From contig NC_034013.1 in the NCBI RefSeq assembly GCF_000346465.2, forward strand, positions 3,097,912 to 3,161,911: a stretch of 64,000 nucleotides of DNA, read 5' to 3'. The notes under the pieces were generated by a model that was not told the DNA's origin, made no database searches, and saw nothing but the letters and a program-made list of their open reading frames with translations. Position numbers and translations under genes: made by a program. This DNA is from Prunus persica. Taxonomy: Eukaryota > Streptophyta > Magnoliopsida > Rosales > Rosaceae. Below, one piece after another: positions 22,866 through 34,215 of the stretch (the first letter of the stretch is position 1; each line of letters starts with the position of its first letter).

Positions 22866-23615
22866 CTAATCAGCCATGTCTTTAGCAGCTCCACTTGCAT
22901 GCTCCGAGACATCTACCACCATCTCAACAGCTGCGCTCTCCTCTGCTCCATCCTCTTTGACTACCGCATCTTCGGCCACCATCTCTTCAGCCCCTTCCAT
23001 GTTCGCAACGTTGACCTGCTCACTTAGAACATGGAGCAAGTCAGGCAAAGCTCCTCGATGTCTTTAATTGCGGAGAAGTTAGCAAACCCATTTGTGCATT
23101 CCAAGTAGCCTAGCTCGTACGCATCTGTGATAGCTTCAAATTTGGATTTTTTTGCAGACTTGTGATATGCACCAAATCTTGCCAGAATTTTGTCAGAACT
23201 AAGGAATATGTCAGCATTCTTGCACTCAAGATGAAAGTGGGCATCTTTTCGACTAACCAAGTCAGTAGTAGAAGAGGGGGCAACAACAGACGAGTTTCGA
23301 ATAGTTTCATCAGCAAAAACTACTCATTTTTTAAGCTGATGAAATTTTAGTTCCCTTTGTTTTTCCAATGAAAGACGTGATAAGGTATCAAGATCGCCAG
23401 TATGATGGATATGATCAATTAGCTTGAAGCAAGCAGACAGCTTGACAAGAAGTTCATCTTCAGCAGATCTGACACACCTGCATCCCCTGTAAGGTTGGAT
23501 TTGTCCGCCTTGGGATCAGCTGCTGACGTTACAAAAGAACTCTTCTCAATAGCAGATGACTCTCTCGTTTTCTTAGCCGCCGCCTTCCTCAACATTGAGT
23601 ACAGCTCTTACTACC
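22866..23615 (-). pseudogene. Antisense extra ORF remnant, Tat-like element 1
   Basis: Minus-strand pieces match the C-terminal half of the antisense ORF of element 3: A-H-F-H-L-E-C-K-N-A-D, then A-Y-E-L-G-Y-L-E-C-T-N-G and A-I-K-D-I-E-E. A lysine/serine-rich start with S-D-L-L-K lies at about 23460-23610. Broken by stops and frameshifts. Confidence 0.65.
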
Positions 23616-24250
23616 GGATCTACAACCACCAAATTTGAAGGAATTCGAAATTATACTCACAAGAAGCATGGATCCACCTTTCGCACTCCCATGTGATTCC
23701 AAGCCCTTTGAGCTTGTGTGTTGACTGCCCTCTCTTGGATCTGCATCTTTCCTACACAGTGCACATCACAATGAGTACTCGCAGGGACGAAGAACACACA
23801 TCTATACATATCACACATCTACACAGACCAGGACCAAAAACTTCAGGAGACCACCTTACCCTCATATGGATCTCAGATTTGCTGTTCGAGCATAGCGTTT
23901 CAAGTTGAAGGAGTTGGTGCGAGCTGGAAGGTTGAATATGTTGAATCAGGCAAAGCTCACCAGCCAGAGACACTGCGCGCCCTCGATTTCTTTGATCTGC
24001 TATTCGTTCAACTTGTCCTCAGAGCACCTCAATGCCAGCAAGCCACACATGGCTTGAATTCTGAGCAAAATGAAGAAGCGAGAGAGTTGAGATGAAGGAG
24101 TCTGCAACTTTCAGCTTTCTCGCAACCAACGGAGATGCAATTAGATCTTTCCAAATGACAACCGCAGCTGCTGCACCACTTATATTGTAGAAATTGCTTA
24201 GATTTGACACACGTGGGGATGTGTCCGTGTTGGTCTGCATGCTTTGCAAG
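23616..24250 (-). other. Upstream remainder of the antisense region, unassigned
   Basis: A short 'ccaagccctttgagcttgtg' stretch and an H-M-G-V-like codon string recall the region upstream in element 3. The open piece at 24019-24249 (K-D-L-I-A-S-P-L-V-A-R-K-L-K) has no family I recognise. Element 1 loses its identity near 24250. Confidence 0.35.
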
Positions 24251-25374
24251 TCCCAGCTACTGGTCCTGCTTTGGAAACCTCCAAACCTCTCTGGTGTGTT
24301 AGTTTTCTTGCCTTTATTGTTTTTATTGTTTTTATTTTTATTTTTTCTTTTAGGGTATTTTCTTTCTTTTTGCTATTTCGTCTATTTATTTTCCACACCT
24401 TGAGGACAATGTGTGATTTAAGTTTTGGGGTAGGAAAGTAAATTTTAGGTTTTTAGTTTTTTTAAGTCTTGTTTAAAATTTTCATTTTTGAGTTAATATC
24501 CATAGATTATTTTAAACGTTAGAACAAATAGACAGGGTGAAGATTAATTCCACAGTAGAGTCTTTCCTATTTATTATTACTTAGACACTAAAGAATTATA
24601 CTTTGAAATTTGCACATCACACCAACATGGTTTGTGGGGAGTGAGATTGAAATACTTACTTTTTGTCTAAGTGTGTTCTCATTTTTATTCTTTATAAAAT
24701 AAAGACAGTATGTGTTATAAAGTAATAATTGCCTCACCTGAAGCTTTGCTAGTAACCGGGCCAGTCCTTCCTAATCAGCAGTGATTCTTGAGTCAAACGA
24801 TAGAGTTTTGGCACGAGGCAGGGTGGTTAGTTGGTTCCATAGCCTTTTCAGCTTGAGTTAATAAGTCCTTAGAGGTGTTCTACACCTAGTGCCCTAAAGC
24901 CTTAGTGATTTGGGAGTCATTGACCTAAAGCTCGCTACATGGGTTGGATCGAAAGCTTAAGGGAACCGATATTACACGACCACTACTATTACTCAAAAAT
25001 AAAAAATAAAATAAAAAGAAGAAAAAATAAAAGAAAAGAAGAGAATGATTATATAAGTATGTGAAGTATGAATAAGAGGGATAAGAGGTAAGGGTTTTAG
25101 CCGAGTCTCCTTAACTATGATGGCACACGTTACACCGAAGGAAGCTTGTGAATTCTTTTCTAATTGATTCTAAATAGCTTCGACTTTGTGGTGGGATTAG
25201 TTGGATCTATTGAAAAGATGTTCCAGTTTTTAAAATTTGCTATGGATTACAACTTGAAGGTAGAAATTTTGTCGTGGTTCAGTTTGAGCCAGGTGTCCAC
25301 TTTGTTAAGCTTTTATTTTTGTTTGAGTCTTGTTTTGCTTCAGGACAAGCAAAGAGCTAAGTTTGGGGGTATTT
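24251..25374 (+). mobile_element. 3' untranslated end of an Athila/Tat-like Ty3/gypsy element
   Basis: Non-coding. 'ccttgaggacaatgtgtgat' (about 24400-24420) with 'taagttttggggt', then 'aggacaagcaaagagctaag' and the polypurine tract 'gtttgggggt' (25361-25370), is the usual phrasing at the 3' end of plant gypsy elements of the Athila/Tat group. An A-rich block lies at about 24995-25040. No pol remains. Confidence 0.6.
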
Positions 25375-26788
25375 TGATGAGTCGATTTTATATTATATAT
25401 TTAACCATATTCTTAGTATATTTTGGTTAATATTTTGGAAGAATTTTGATACTTTAAATTGTATTTTCAATATAGGGCTTTCGACTTCTTCCAAAGCAAA
25501 ACGTGGTCAAACAGATGAATTGTGGAGTAATTCCAGTTGGAGGACGTTCGTGAGTCACTTAGCTTGATTGTATCGAAATTTCATATTTTTCTACCAAACG
25601 GTTATTTTCTGGTAATAAAATAAAGGAGCAGTGTGCAGTGCTGGAATAGTGACGTTTCGTGGCCTTCTGGAGAAGTGTTCAAAATATTTTTATCTTTAAA
25701 ACAAGCTATCTTGGGTGGGATTTGGAAGAGATTTGAGGCCAAAACGTGGCTGGGCAGATTGTGGGCAGATTCTCCTAATCCAATTTGGATTTTATATCGT
25801 AGTATCATTTTATTTTAACTTAGTTTCCTAGTCGGGATGGGGCAGCTAGGTTTTAGGAGGTATTTAAGTTTTTTCTCACAGCAATTTTGGGAACTTTCCC
25901 TTTAAGCAATTCTGGGGAAGACAGAGACTTTGGCTAGGGTTTTCGAAGAGCTTCTACTTCAAGGTGTTTTTATTCCTATTCATTCGAATAATATTTTCTT
26001 TGATTTTAATTATGAGTATGCGTAACTAATTTAAACTGCTAGGGCAAGGCCATAAGCCTTAGCATGAATATGTAATTTCATTAATTTGCTTATGAATGGA
26101 TGCATGTTTGCTTTGAATTATTAATCACTGCGTTTAAAACTATCTATCTATTGTAATGACTGATCACCATTAGGATATGTAGACAAGTAATTTGATGCAA
26201 TTTCTGTTGGAACAACACCCTGAAATTGAGGATGGCTTCTTGTGATTAGTAGTTGTAAGTTCACTTAAGGCGAACATCACGCTCTTAAGGGTTGCATGTT
26301 TTTTCAAAGGGTTTTCACAAAGCTTAATGAGTCTTGCATGTTTATATTTGATCAAACATCACAGACGGATTGCATGTTAGATATATGTTTTTGCTTGAAC
26401 ATCACAATGAAAATATGCATTAGGAAAACCTAACCTTCAAAGCATATATGTGGAAATTCATAAGCAATTGATAGAATTGCATAGGATTGTAACGGTGATT
26501 TCCCAACTTGTTAGTTTTTAAAAGAAAACGTTTTTCTTCTTTGCTGTTAGTATTTCCCAACTTTTAGATTTCTTTTACTGTTAATTTAATCTTTTCAAAT
26601 TCATAAACTTCAAGTATTTGATAAAATCTATTTTAGTTATTAATTAAGAGTTACTTTAATTAAAGATTACTTAAATAATCTTTGGGGACAACGACCTTGC
26701 ATGAGCACTTATATTACAATTACCTTGTATTCTTGCAAGCATTTGAAGGGATTTTAACCATATTGCGCAGGTTCTAAAAATCCTGTCA
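25375..26788 (+). repeat. 3' LTR of the Athila/Tat-like element
   Basis: Starts 'tgatgagtcg' just after the polypurine tract and ends near 'aaaatcctgtca' (TG...CA). Near the end 'ggggacaacgaccttgca' is a phrase common close to LTR ends in this group. About 1.41 kb. The 5' part of the element is absent. Confidence 0.6.
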
Positions 26789-28933
26789 TAGTTTAAGAAC
26801 ATCTTAAAACTAAAATTCTCTCCACCTAGGCGTACCCCTATTCTTGATCCGTCACTCCATTAATACCCTCAATTCCATCATCGCAATCCTCGGAGACACC
26901 AACTCTACTTGAACCGCAATCCTCATAGGCCGCGAAGACACTACTTCTATCCGAGCCGCAATCCTCGCAGGATGAGCTGCAATCCTCGTAGGCCTCGGAG
27001 ATACCACTTCTATCCGAGCCGCAATCCTCGCAGGCCTTTGAGATACTAAGCCTACTTGAATCGCAATCCTCGCAGGCCGCGGAGACACCGCTTCTATCCG
27101 AGCCGCAATCTTTGCAGGCCTCGGAGATACCACTTCTATCCGAGCTGCAATCCTGGCAGGCCTCGGAGATACCAAGTCTACTTGAACCGCAATCCTCGCA
27201 GGCCGCGGAGACACCACTTCTATCCGAACCGCAATCCTCGCAGGCCTCTGAGATACCACTTCTATCCGATCCGCAATCCTCGCAAGCCTAGCCGTAATCC
27301 TCGCACTGCACCATTTAGGGGTTTCCAAAACACGTGAGGTATTATTTATAAATGACACTATTTCAAAGCAACTAGGTGGTACCCTCGTGGTGGGTTTGGA
27401 AAGCCATATTCCAAACTTATATCAATACTTTCCCTTATTTCACAATTCACTTCCCGACTTTTATATCAACTTTCTGATAAATTGATTCTCAACTATACTT
27501 AACATATATATGCCACAATCTGATAAAAACCAAGGGCCATGATACGTCATTTTCAGCTATTGGGCATATTAGCAATCTATAACTATCTATACTTAATCTG
27601 CAACATGGCCTAGATAACTCATTCTCAGTAAGGACTCGTTTACTTGGTCATTTAAACGCTTCCCAAAAGATATAATTGCCTTGGGAGACTCACAGTCAAC
27701 TTGGTCAACCAGGCCCGTGGGGCCCAAGACCTCCTATCACAAATTCGAGAGTCCCTAAAGGTTCAAATATGCCTAGGGCACATGTCCCGAGAGTTTGATC
27801 TCGATCGAACGATCGGATTACCCACGATCGCAAGATCGAATAATTACTGTAAACCTAGCCCTAGGGTTGGCATTTTCGAAGTATCTGGGACTCTATTTTA
27901 CAATCCGTCTTCTCCTATACGATCCTGGAATTGCCTAGGTCAACATATATGAAATTGATTATGATCCAACGGTTCAAACGTATCGAACCTGAAAATCGCA
28001 CAATAGGTAAGAACCGTTCGGGGTTCAAACGTTAACCAAATTGGAATCCGAAAGTACCTACGCGCTCGTGAGGACCAAGAGATCATTCTAGGATGAAATG
28101 TGGGCCCCACTACCTTTGCCACGCGTCGGCAAGGCGTGGGTGTGCAGATCAAATTTCGGCGGCCAGAAATACTCCAAAGCGCCGGCCAATATTCCTACCC
28201 TAGGTGTAAAACCTCATTTTGAGTCACTTTTGTTCTTGGACCTACCTCGAAAATTGGCCGGAAGTGGTTGGAATAAAAAAAATCGACGGATTTTCAATTG
28301 CTTATTTACCCTCCAAAACTCATAAATTTCTCATATCCAACACATCCAGTAGCTAGAGCATCTCGAGAGCTTGAGAAAGCATACCTGGAATGTAAATTTG
28401 GCTGTCGGAAGCACCCGAACGAGCTTCTGAAAAATCTGTCAAAAATTGTCCAAAAATAGCTCGAATTTCTTCAATTTTCGGTCAGCACCGGTGGTTCCAG
28501 CTGTTGAGGTTGGTCGGGATGGGAAGAGGGAGGTGGTCCGGTTCTTTTGGGATAGGTGCCACCCAAAACGGTGGCTGGTCGCGGCGGTTGTGACCCAAAG
28601 AGGGGTCGGATGAATAGTGACCGCGCAGGAGGGGTCTGATGCCAACCAGAGGGAGAGAGAGAAGGTTTTAAAAAATACTGATTTCCAAAATTACCTTTTT
28701 GACCCTTAGTGTATTTTTAATCGAATCTTTCTCGATACAACTCGAATTTGAGCCCACTACGTATCTATGGACTCGTTTCGTCGCACTCTACGCTATGGTA
28801 CAATTGAAATTTCTAAATTCCTTACCGAATCAAAAGTCAACTTTTATACTAATAAAATATTCCAGGGGGCAAAATAGTCTTTTATCTGAATAAATTAATA
28901 ATTAAAAATTTATTTAGGCCAGGGTTATTACAG
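26789..28933 (-). repeat. LTR-like unit, copy 2 ('tgtaataaccc' family)
   Basis: Minus-strand start 'tgtaataaccc' at 28933. Shares 'cacctaggcgtaccc', the minisatellite, 'cctcgaaaattggccgg'-type blocks and the AT-rich start with copy 1. Shorter than copy 1: its far end is missing exactly where the Athila-like LTR ends. It abuts the truncated 3' LTR of Tat-like element 2. Confidence 0.6.
26878..27305 (-). repeat. 42-bp minisatellite, about nine units
   Basis: Units of 42 bp with core 'gcaatcctcgcaggcctcgg' and 'cacttctatccgagcc'. Because 42 is a multiple of three, the minus strand stays open for 168 codons as a 14-residue repeat (I-E-V-V-S-P-R-P-A-R-I-A-V-R and variants). Two alternating unit types are visible. 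I regard the frame as a by-product of the array. Confidence 0.85.
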
Positions 28934-28934
28934 A

Positions 28935-29026
28935 TTTTATGAAAATCGAATCCCTAATTCAAGGCAAGAATCCCCAAATGGAAGGAAATATTTGACCTAG
29001 GGTTTTGCTAAAATTCGGTTCCCACA
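28935..29026 (-). repeat. Truncated 3' LTR of Tat-like element 2
   Basis: Reverse complement starts 'tgtgggaaccgaa' at 29026 and matches the start of the 5' LTR of the same element (37979 downwards). Only about 92 bp survive. Purine-rich 'agctgaggggcatt' (minus strand, 29027-29040) is the likely polypurine tract. Confidence 0.75.
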
Positions 29027-29040
29027 AATGCCCCTCAGCT

Positions 29041-29870
29041 TCTGCATGGTACGTGGTGGCATGTAGGAGATGTTGATTGACTGTTGGACTAGGCTTCCTT
29101 CTTGGATTTGGGCTCCTGAGTGGAGGAGGTATTCGACTTGCTAATTTTCTGAACACCCAATTGGAAAGGGTTTGTGATTCCTTGTAGGTCAAAGAATTTT
29201 GATCATTATAAATATAGAGCTCTTCCAAATTATTCTTCACATCAAAAATCTATTCCTCCAATTTCATCAGTGAGAGAGAGTGAGTTTTGGAGAACTATTC
29301 CAGCTTGTGTGAGATTTTGATCTGCACCGTATATCCAAGGTAATTCAACTTGAAATATTTTTTTTCTTTTCTTTTGAATTTTGGCAGCAAGGTGCGTGCC
29401 TGTTAGCAAGTAATTGGAGCTGTGAGGCATGGGGTGTGGTTAGAGGTATGCGTTTATGGCCTGGAGCATGGTTGGAGGCCTAGAAGAGCTGGCAGGCTCG
29501 GGCTTGCATGTGCTAGGCTCAAATGAAGCACTAGAGCTGAAGACGTTCTAGGCCTTATGCGCGGGACTTGGGCCAGGAGACGTGCTGGAGTCGGTTGGCC
29601 TTGCGCTGGGCTAGGCTGAATAGGTGCACGTCATGGGCCATGCGTGCACAGCTGGGCTTGAGGCATGAGCTGGGCTAGAGGGAGCTTGGACTTGGGCGGG
29701 ACACAAGCTGGGCTAGAGCTGGCAGGCACACTAGGCTTCTCCTGCGGTTTGGGCTGCTCCAAACTAAACCTCTTCCTTTTTCTTTTTTTTGCTGCTGTTT
29801 TATTTATTTATTTTGCTACCACCATTTATTTCTTTATTTATTCTAACTTGCAAAAAAATTTCCTTTGTAG
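29041..29870. other. Region between the 3' end of element 2 and its antisense ORF
   Basis: On the plus strand this is upstream of the antisense ORF. It holds 'tataaatatagag' (about 29209-29221), an AG-rich stretch, and a G-rich part (29430-29750) built on variants of 'gggctagagctgg' and 'gggccatgcg'. It could supply a promoter and leader for the antisense ORF. The start of the ORF is preceded by a T-rich tract and 'tttgtag', like a splice acceptor. Confidence 0.45.
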
Positions 29871-31684
29871 TTGTTGATCATGTCTTCTGAAGATGGTAGC
29901 AAGTCACCAAGCTCTCAAGTGCCTTTGTATTTGTGGGGAGGCTCCCAAGTGTACAAGAAGAGGTTCATGGCTAATCTACATCGCATTACGATTGAGGCTC
30001 AGTTCCAAAAGTGGCGAGCCACTTATGCTTCTGTCATTCCTGATGATGTGCATGTCAAGTTGGTGAAGCGTCTCACTGATGACCTGCCCTGTGTGGATGC
30101 GAATGATCTAGATGCTAGGATTATCACCTTTCGTCCTTTTTATTTTTCCATGGGCTTCACCTTCCTATTGTCAAAGTTTTTTAAGGAGGTGTTCTACGTT
30201 ATGGGGTGTGCTCCGAGTCATTGTACTCCGAACGTCTACCAGGCGATCATTTGTTTTGAGAATCTGAGCCGTTTCTTTAAGCTGGAGTTGACAGTGCGAG
30301 AGTTCTACTACTTTTTTGAAGTGATGCGCTTTGAGAAGTACTCTCAAGTTCGCATCTACAATTCCAAGCTGTTTGACAGTTTTAGTCAAGGAGACCACGT
30401 ATGGCACGATGATGTACTGGAAGTCAGCGGATGGTGGGAAGGCGATGTTGATGATGGTCCGCTAGTTCCCATCTCCTGTTGCAATTGTATGTCATATTAT
30501 CGTTTTGATCTGCTCTATTTTTATTTGAATTTCTTGAAATGTGGCTGATTAACTTATGTCTTTTGCTTGTAGTGAGTGGCATCTGCAAGAAATTGGAACT
30601 TAGGCCGAACATGGCTAAGGTCGGCCAAGCTTTGAATATCCCTCCGAAGTTTTGCGAGTATCGGGAGGAAGTCGGTAGGTTGCCCCTTTCCCCAAATGTT
30701 AAGAGATGGAAGCAAAATAGTCCTAACCCTGATGATCTGCTTGTCGGACAGGAATCCCCCCAAAAAAGGAAGGTTGTTGCCAAGTCTTCAAGAGATGAAG
30801 TTGCTTCTTTGCGGGCGAAGAATGTGTCTTTATTGAGGAAGAAGCCAAAGCTCCCTTATGCTGAGAAGACTCAAATAAGAGCTGTTCCCTCGTCATCTGT
30901 TAGGGTTAAACATCTCTTTGGTGTATATAGCAGGAAGGTGGTGGTATGCGTAGTGCTCAGGATGTTCTATTCAAGCCTCCTGCTGACAAGCTTGAAAACC
31001 ATGATCTGCTCCTTGAAATAGCCCGTGCCCGATCTAGCTCACCTGCTGAGAGGCAAAGAGATGCAAATATTCCTCTTCGAAGTTCAGGTCGTTTGCATCA
31101 ATCTAAGGATAGAGATGGAATCTGGAGGTTTGCTCACGATCCAGCTGTTGAGTCACAAACAGTCAAGCGTGGAGTTGATTCAGCATTAATGATATCTGAG
31201 CTTAAAAGCTCCCTTGCCAAGAAAGATTTTGAGCTTAGCTCTTCTGCTGTTGACTTGGCTAGTCGAAATGAGGCCTATTTTCTTCTTGAGCGTAAGAATG
31301 CTAACATCTCCCTCAGCTATGATAACCATCTGGCTAGACTTTGCCTCCACCACAAGTGTGCTGAAAAATCCAAGTTGGGCTACCTACACTACGCAAATGG
31401 GACTACTCCCTTCTATGCAATTGAGGACGGAGACATCGAGACGTTGTGCCCTAATGCTGTGATAACCACCTGGCTATGCAATTAATGCTGTGAACATGGA
31501 ATGAATTGAAGAGCATGCGGCCCAAGAAGTGGTAGCTGAAGAGGATGGAGTAGAGGAGGACGCAGTTGATGAGATAGTAGCAGATGTCACGGAGCAAGCA
31601 AGTGGAGCTGCTGAAGGCGTGACTGATCAGGTGGATACCGAAGAGGCTTCAGATCATGGGTATCCTGCTGGCGTCTCGGAGTAG
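29871..31684 (+). pseudogene. Antisense extra ORF of Tat-like element 2, with a spliceosomal intron
   Basis: Runs opposite to the gag-pol of its element. Exon 1 (29871-30486) encodes about 205 residues. The core F-S-M-G-F-T-F-L-L-S-K-F-F-K-E-V, then C-T-P-N-V-Y-Q-A-I-I-C-F-E, and F-Y-Y-F-F-E, recalls the 'putative gypsy-type transposon' (Transposase_28-like) or plant mobile domain. An intron at 30487-30572 has GT-AG ends and keeps frame (C-C-N-L-S-G-I-C). Exon 2 is basic, with a K-R-K cluster. A frameshift near 30940 moves on to a coiled-coil region with E-A-Y-F-L-L-E-R-K and L-G-Y-L-H-Y-A-N-G. Another break near 31485 precedes an acidic tail ending at 31684. The gene is decayed. Function unknown; such ORFs are known in Tat-lineage elements. 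Confidence 0.7.
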
Positions 31685-31859
31685 ATGAAGACTTCTTTAT
31701 TTCTTTTTAGCTTTTGTAGTAAGCTTTCTTGTTTAGAATAATTGGTCTTGTTTAACCATGTTACTTTTGTTGAACTTGACCGGTTGGTCAGCTTGCTATG
31801 GAAATTTTAGTTATTTTTTCAACTTCAATTTGCATATTGACTTGTGAACTACTTAAGTA

Positions 31860-32400
31860 ACCAGCCAGTATCTTGATCATGTATCCCTCTTAGGAAATTT
31901 ATAAGTGCCAGGGTCCCCTTTAAGGGATTCTGGGCATGTTCTGCATATCCTATAAGATGTTTTCCCTTAGGAAATTGACAAGTGTCAGGTCCCTCTTGAG
32001 GGACTCCGTGCATGTTCTACATCTCCCTTAGGATATTTTCCCTTAAGAAGTCGACAAGTGTCAGGGTCCTCAGACTCTAGAAGGACAATGCTTATGGGCA
32101 ACTGCATGACTATCTTGCCCTCCTTAGGAAGTGGATAGGAACCTAGATACCTCTTTTAGGAAGCATGGAAACCTCCCTTAGGAAATTTCTGGCTCACCTT
32201 GCTTATCCCTGAGAACGCTTCTTTGCGAGCTGCGTCTCCCGTAGGACACTTCTAGTCGTCGCCTTGCGTCTCCCTTAGGACGCTCCTTATGAGCAACTGT
32301 ATGACTATCCTACCCCTTTAGGAAATGGATAGGGACCTGGATACCCCACTTAGGAAGCATGGAGATCTCCTTCAGGAATGGAAATAACTGAATAAATAAC
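31860..32400. repeat. Tandem-repeat zone of Tat-like element 2
   Basis: Irregular units around 'cccttaggaaattgacaagt', 'gtcagggtcc' and 'gtgcatgttct'. Phrases such as 'cttaggaa' and 'ggataggaacc' are the reverse complement of motifs in the zone of element 1, so elements 1 and 2 share a repeat type that element 3 does not. Confidence 0.7.
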
Positions 32401-32499
32401 CTATAACTTCCAGCAGTTGCTTCTCTTCTTCACAAATGTGTTGGGCTCAGTCATCTGTTTGGGACTGAGCAGATAGGGGAAGCGTTACATATAATATTT

Positions 32500-32724
32500 T
32501 CAGAGATGGTAAGCATTCCATTGCCGTGGAATTTCCTTTTCATCCATGGTGTCAAGTGTGTAGCTTCCTCTACCCCTGGACCAGCTGATCATATAAGGAC
32601 CCTCCCAGTTAGGATTCATCTTCTTTGACCCTTGTCTTGATGTAGTGATGAAAGTCTTTCTTAGCACAAGATCGCCTGGTTGAAATTGTCTGATCTTAGC
32701 TCTTTTGTTATAGTAAGACTTCAA
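32500..32724 (-). pseudogene. Integrase C-terminal domain, Tat-like element 2
   Basis: Minus-strand frame with Y-Y-N-K-R-A-K-I-R-Q-F-Q-P-G-D-L-V-L-R-K, P-N-W-E-G-P-Y-M-I and I-P-R-Q-W-N-A-Y-H-L, the SH3-like end of gypsy integrases. Corresponds to 61394-61633 of element 3. Confidence 0.85.
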
Positions 32725-33720
32725 CTGCAGCTGGTAGGAGGAGACTCAGATAATGGTCTTCTCGCGCTCACCCTCAAGTAAGTCAAGGTTGAGCCTCATT
32801 TGCTCGGAGTTCTAATCAACACTGCCCATCTCAAGGCTTATGGAGGAGATAGTGACGTGAGGAGGGATGATTGCTTCCGTCTCATAAGTGAGGGAGAATA
32901 GGGTTTCACCAGTCAATCTTCGTTTGGTGGTGCGAGAAGCCCATGCTACTCTGAGAAGCTCATCTACCCATTTCCCTTCGGCGCCTCCTAACCTCTTCTT
33001 TAGGCAATCTAATATAACTTTGTTGGATACCTCGAGGTGGACATGTGTTGCTTAATCTTGTATTTTGCAAAGAATGCGGTGATCTGCTTGCCAATGAATT
33101 GTGAGCCATTGTCGATAACCTGCGATTGTGGGCAACCAAATCGGGAGATGATGTTTCTCCAAATAAATCACTCCACGTCGTCACTCCACGTCGACTTCTT
33201 TGGTAGAGTATAGAGCTTTGACCACGATCCATTTAGTGAAGTAGTCAGTGGCGACGATTATCATGTCTTTCTTAGCGGGCGCCGATGGCAAGGGACCCAT
33301 TAGGTCAATGACCCATTGCATGAATGGTCATGGACTGTTCTGCGAGCGGTAGGCTTCGGCAGACAGGTTAGAAACCAGTTTATACCGCTGACAGCGATCA
33401 CATTTCTTGACATATTTGGTGAAGTCTTGGCGCCTGGTAGGCCAGAAGTAGCCTATGTATAGAGCCTTCTAGGCGAGTGACCTATCTCCAAAGTGGTTGC
33501 CACACTCGCCATTATGAATTTTGTAGAGAACCTCAAGTGTTTGAGGGTACTTTATACAGGTGAGATGAGGGCTGAAGTATGATCTACGGATGAGCCTGTT
33601 ACCTTGCATGTAGTGTCTCGCGGCATTCTGCTAGACTTTTTTAGCTTCGGACTTGTCTGTTGGCAAATTTCCATTCATCAAGTAGTCGATGATGGGGTCT
33701 TGCCAGCTAGGGTCCTCGTC
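32725..33720 (-). pseudogene. Integrase zinc finger and catalytic core remnant, element 2
   Basis: Minus-strand translation in changing frames shows the H-H-C-C region (about 33370-33560), D-L-M-G-P and D-Y-F-T-K-W near 33220-33300, and D-N-G-S-Q-F-I-G-K-Q-I near 33080-33115. A duplicated 'cactccacgtcgtcactcc' segment (about 33170-33195) and several frameshifts break it. Confidence 0.8.
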
Positions 33721-34215
33721 AATCTGCATTGTGTCAATAGTCTCTATTTCTTCGATGCTTGGTCAGTCAAGGTGTTTGATCGGGATGGAGCGTCTGAACT
33801 GGGTATCCAGTGCTGATCTGAGGCTTGCCAGTGCATCTGCGTGCTCGTTCTCTACTTGAGGCACTTGTTGGATGGTGAAGGTAAGAACGAGCTCTTGGAT
33901 TTTGTCAAGGTACAAAGAGCATCCTTGGGTGCTTCGCCATGTATTCACCTGAGGCTTGATTTGTGATCAGCTAGGAATCTGAGTAGATGACCAGCTTCTT
34001 GATTGATAGCTCCTTTGCCAAGCACAAGCCAGCGAGCAATACCTCATATTCTGCTTTGTTGTTTAAGGCTGGGAAGCTAAGCGTGATAGCTTGCTTTAGC
34101 AGGGTTCCATCCGGGGTGATGATGACGACGCCTGCTTTAGCTCTAGTTCCTTTTTAATTCGACACTCCGTCTAAGCGCAATTGCCATATGTCTCTAGGTT
34201 GGCTAGGTTCAGACC
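33721..34215 (-). pseudogene. RNase H domain remnant, element 2
   Basis: The minus strand carries M-W-Q-L-R-L-D-G-type sequence (about 34180), the N-N-K-A-E-Y-E region (about 34050) and V-E-N-E-H-A-D-A-L-A-S-L (about 33830), corresponding to 59905-60300 of element 3. Joined directly to the start of reverse transcriptase at about 34215. Confidence 0.75.

Noticed and set aside
26852..27358. A 168-codon repeat protein with R-P-A-R-I-A motifs
   Set aside because: By-product of a 42-bp minisatellite in an LTR-like unit, with no start or splice context.
30539..30783. Minus-strand frames opposite the antisense ORF of element 2
   Set aside because: Shadows; the plus strand splices and matches the homologous ORFs.
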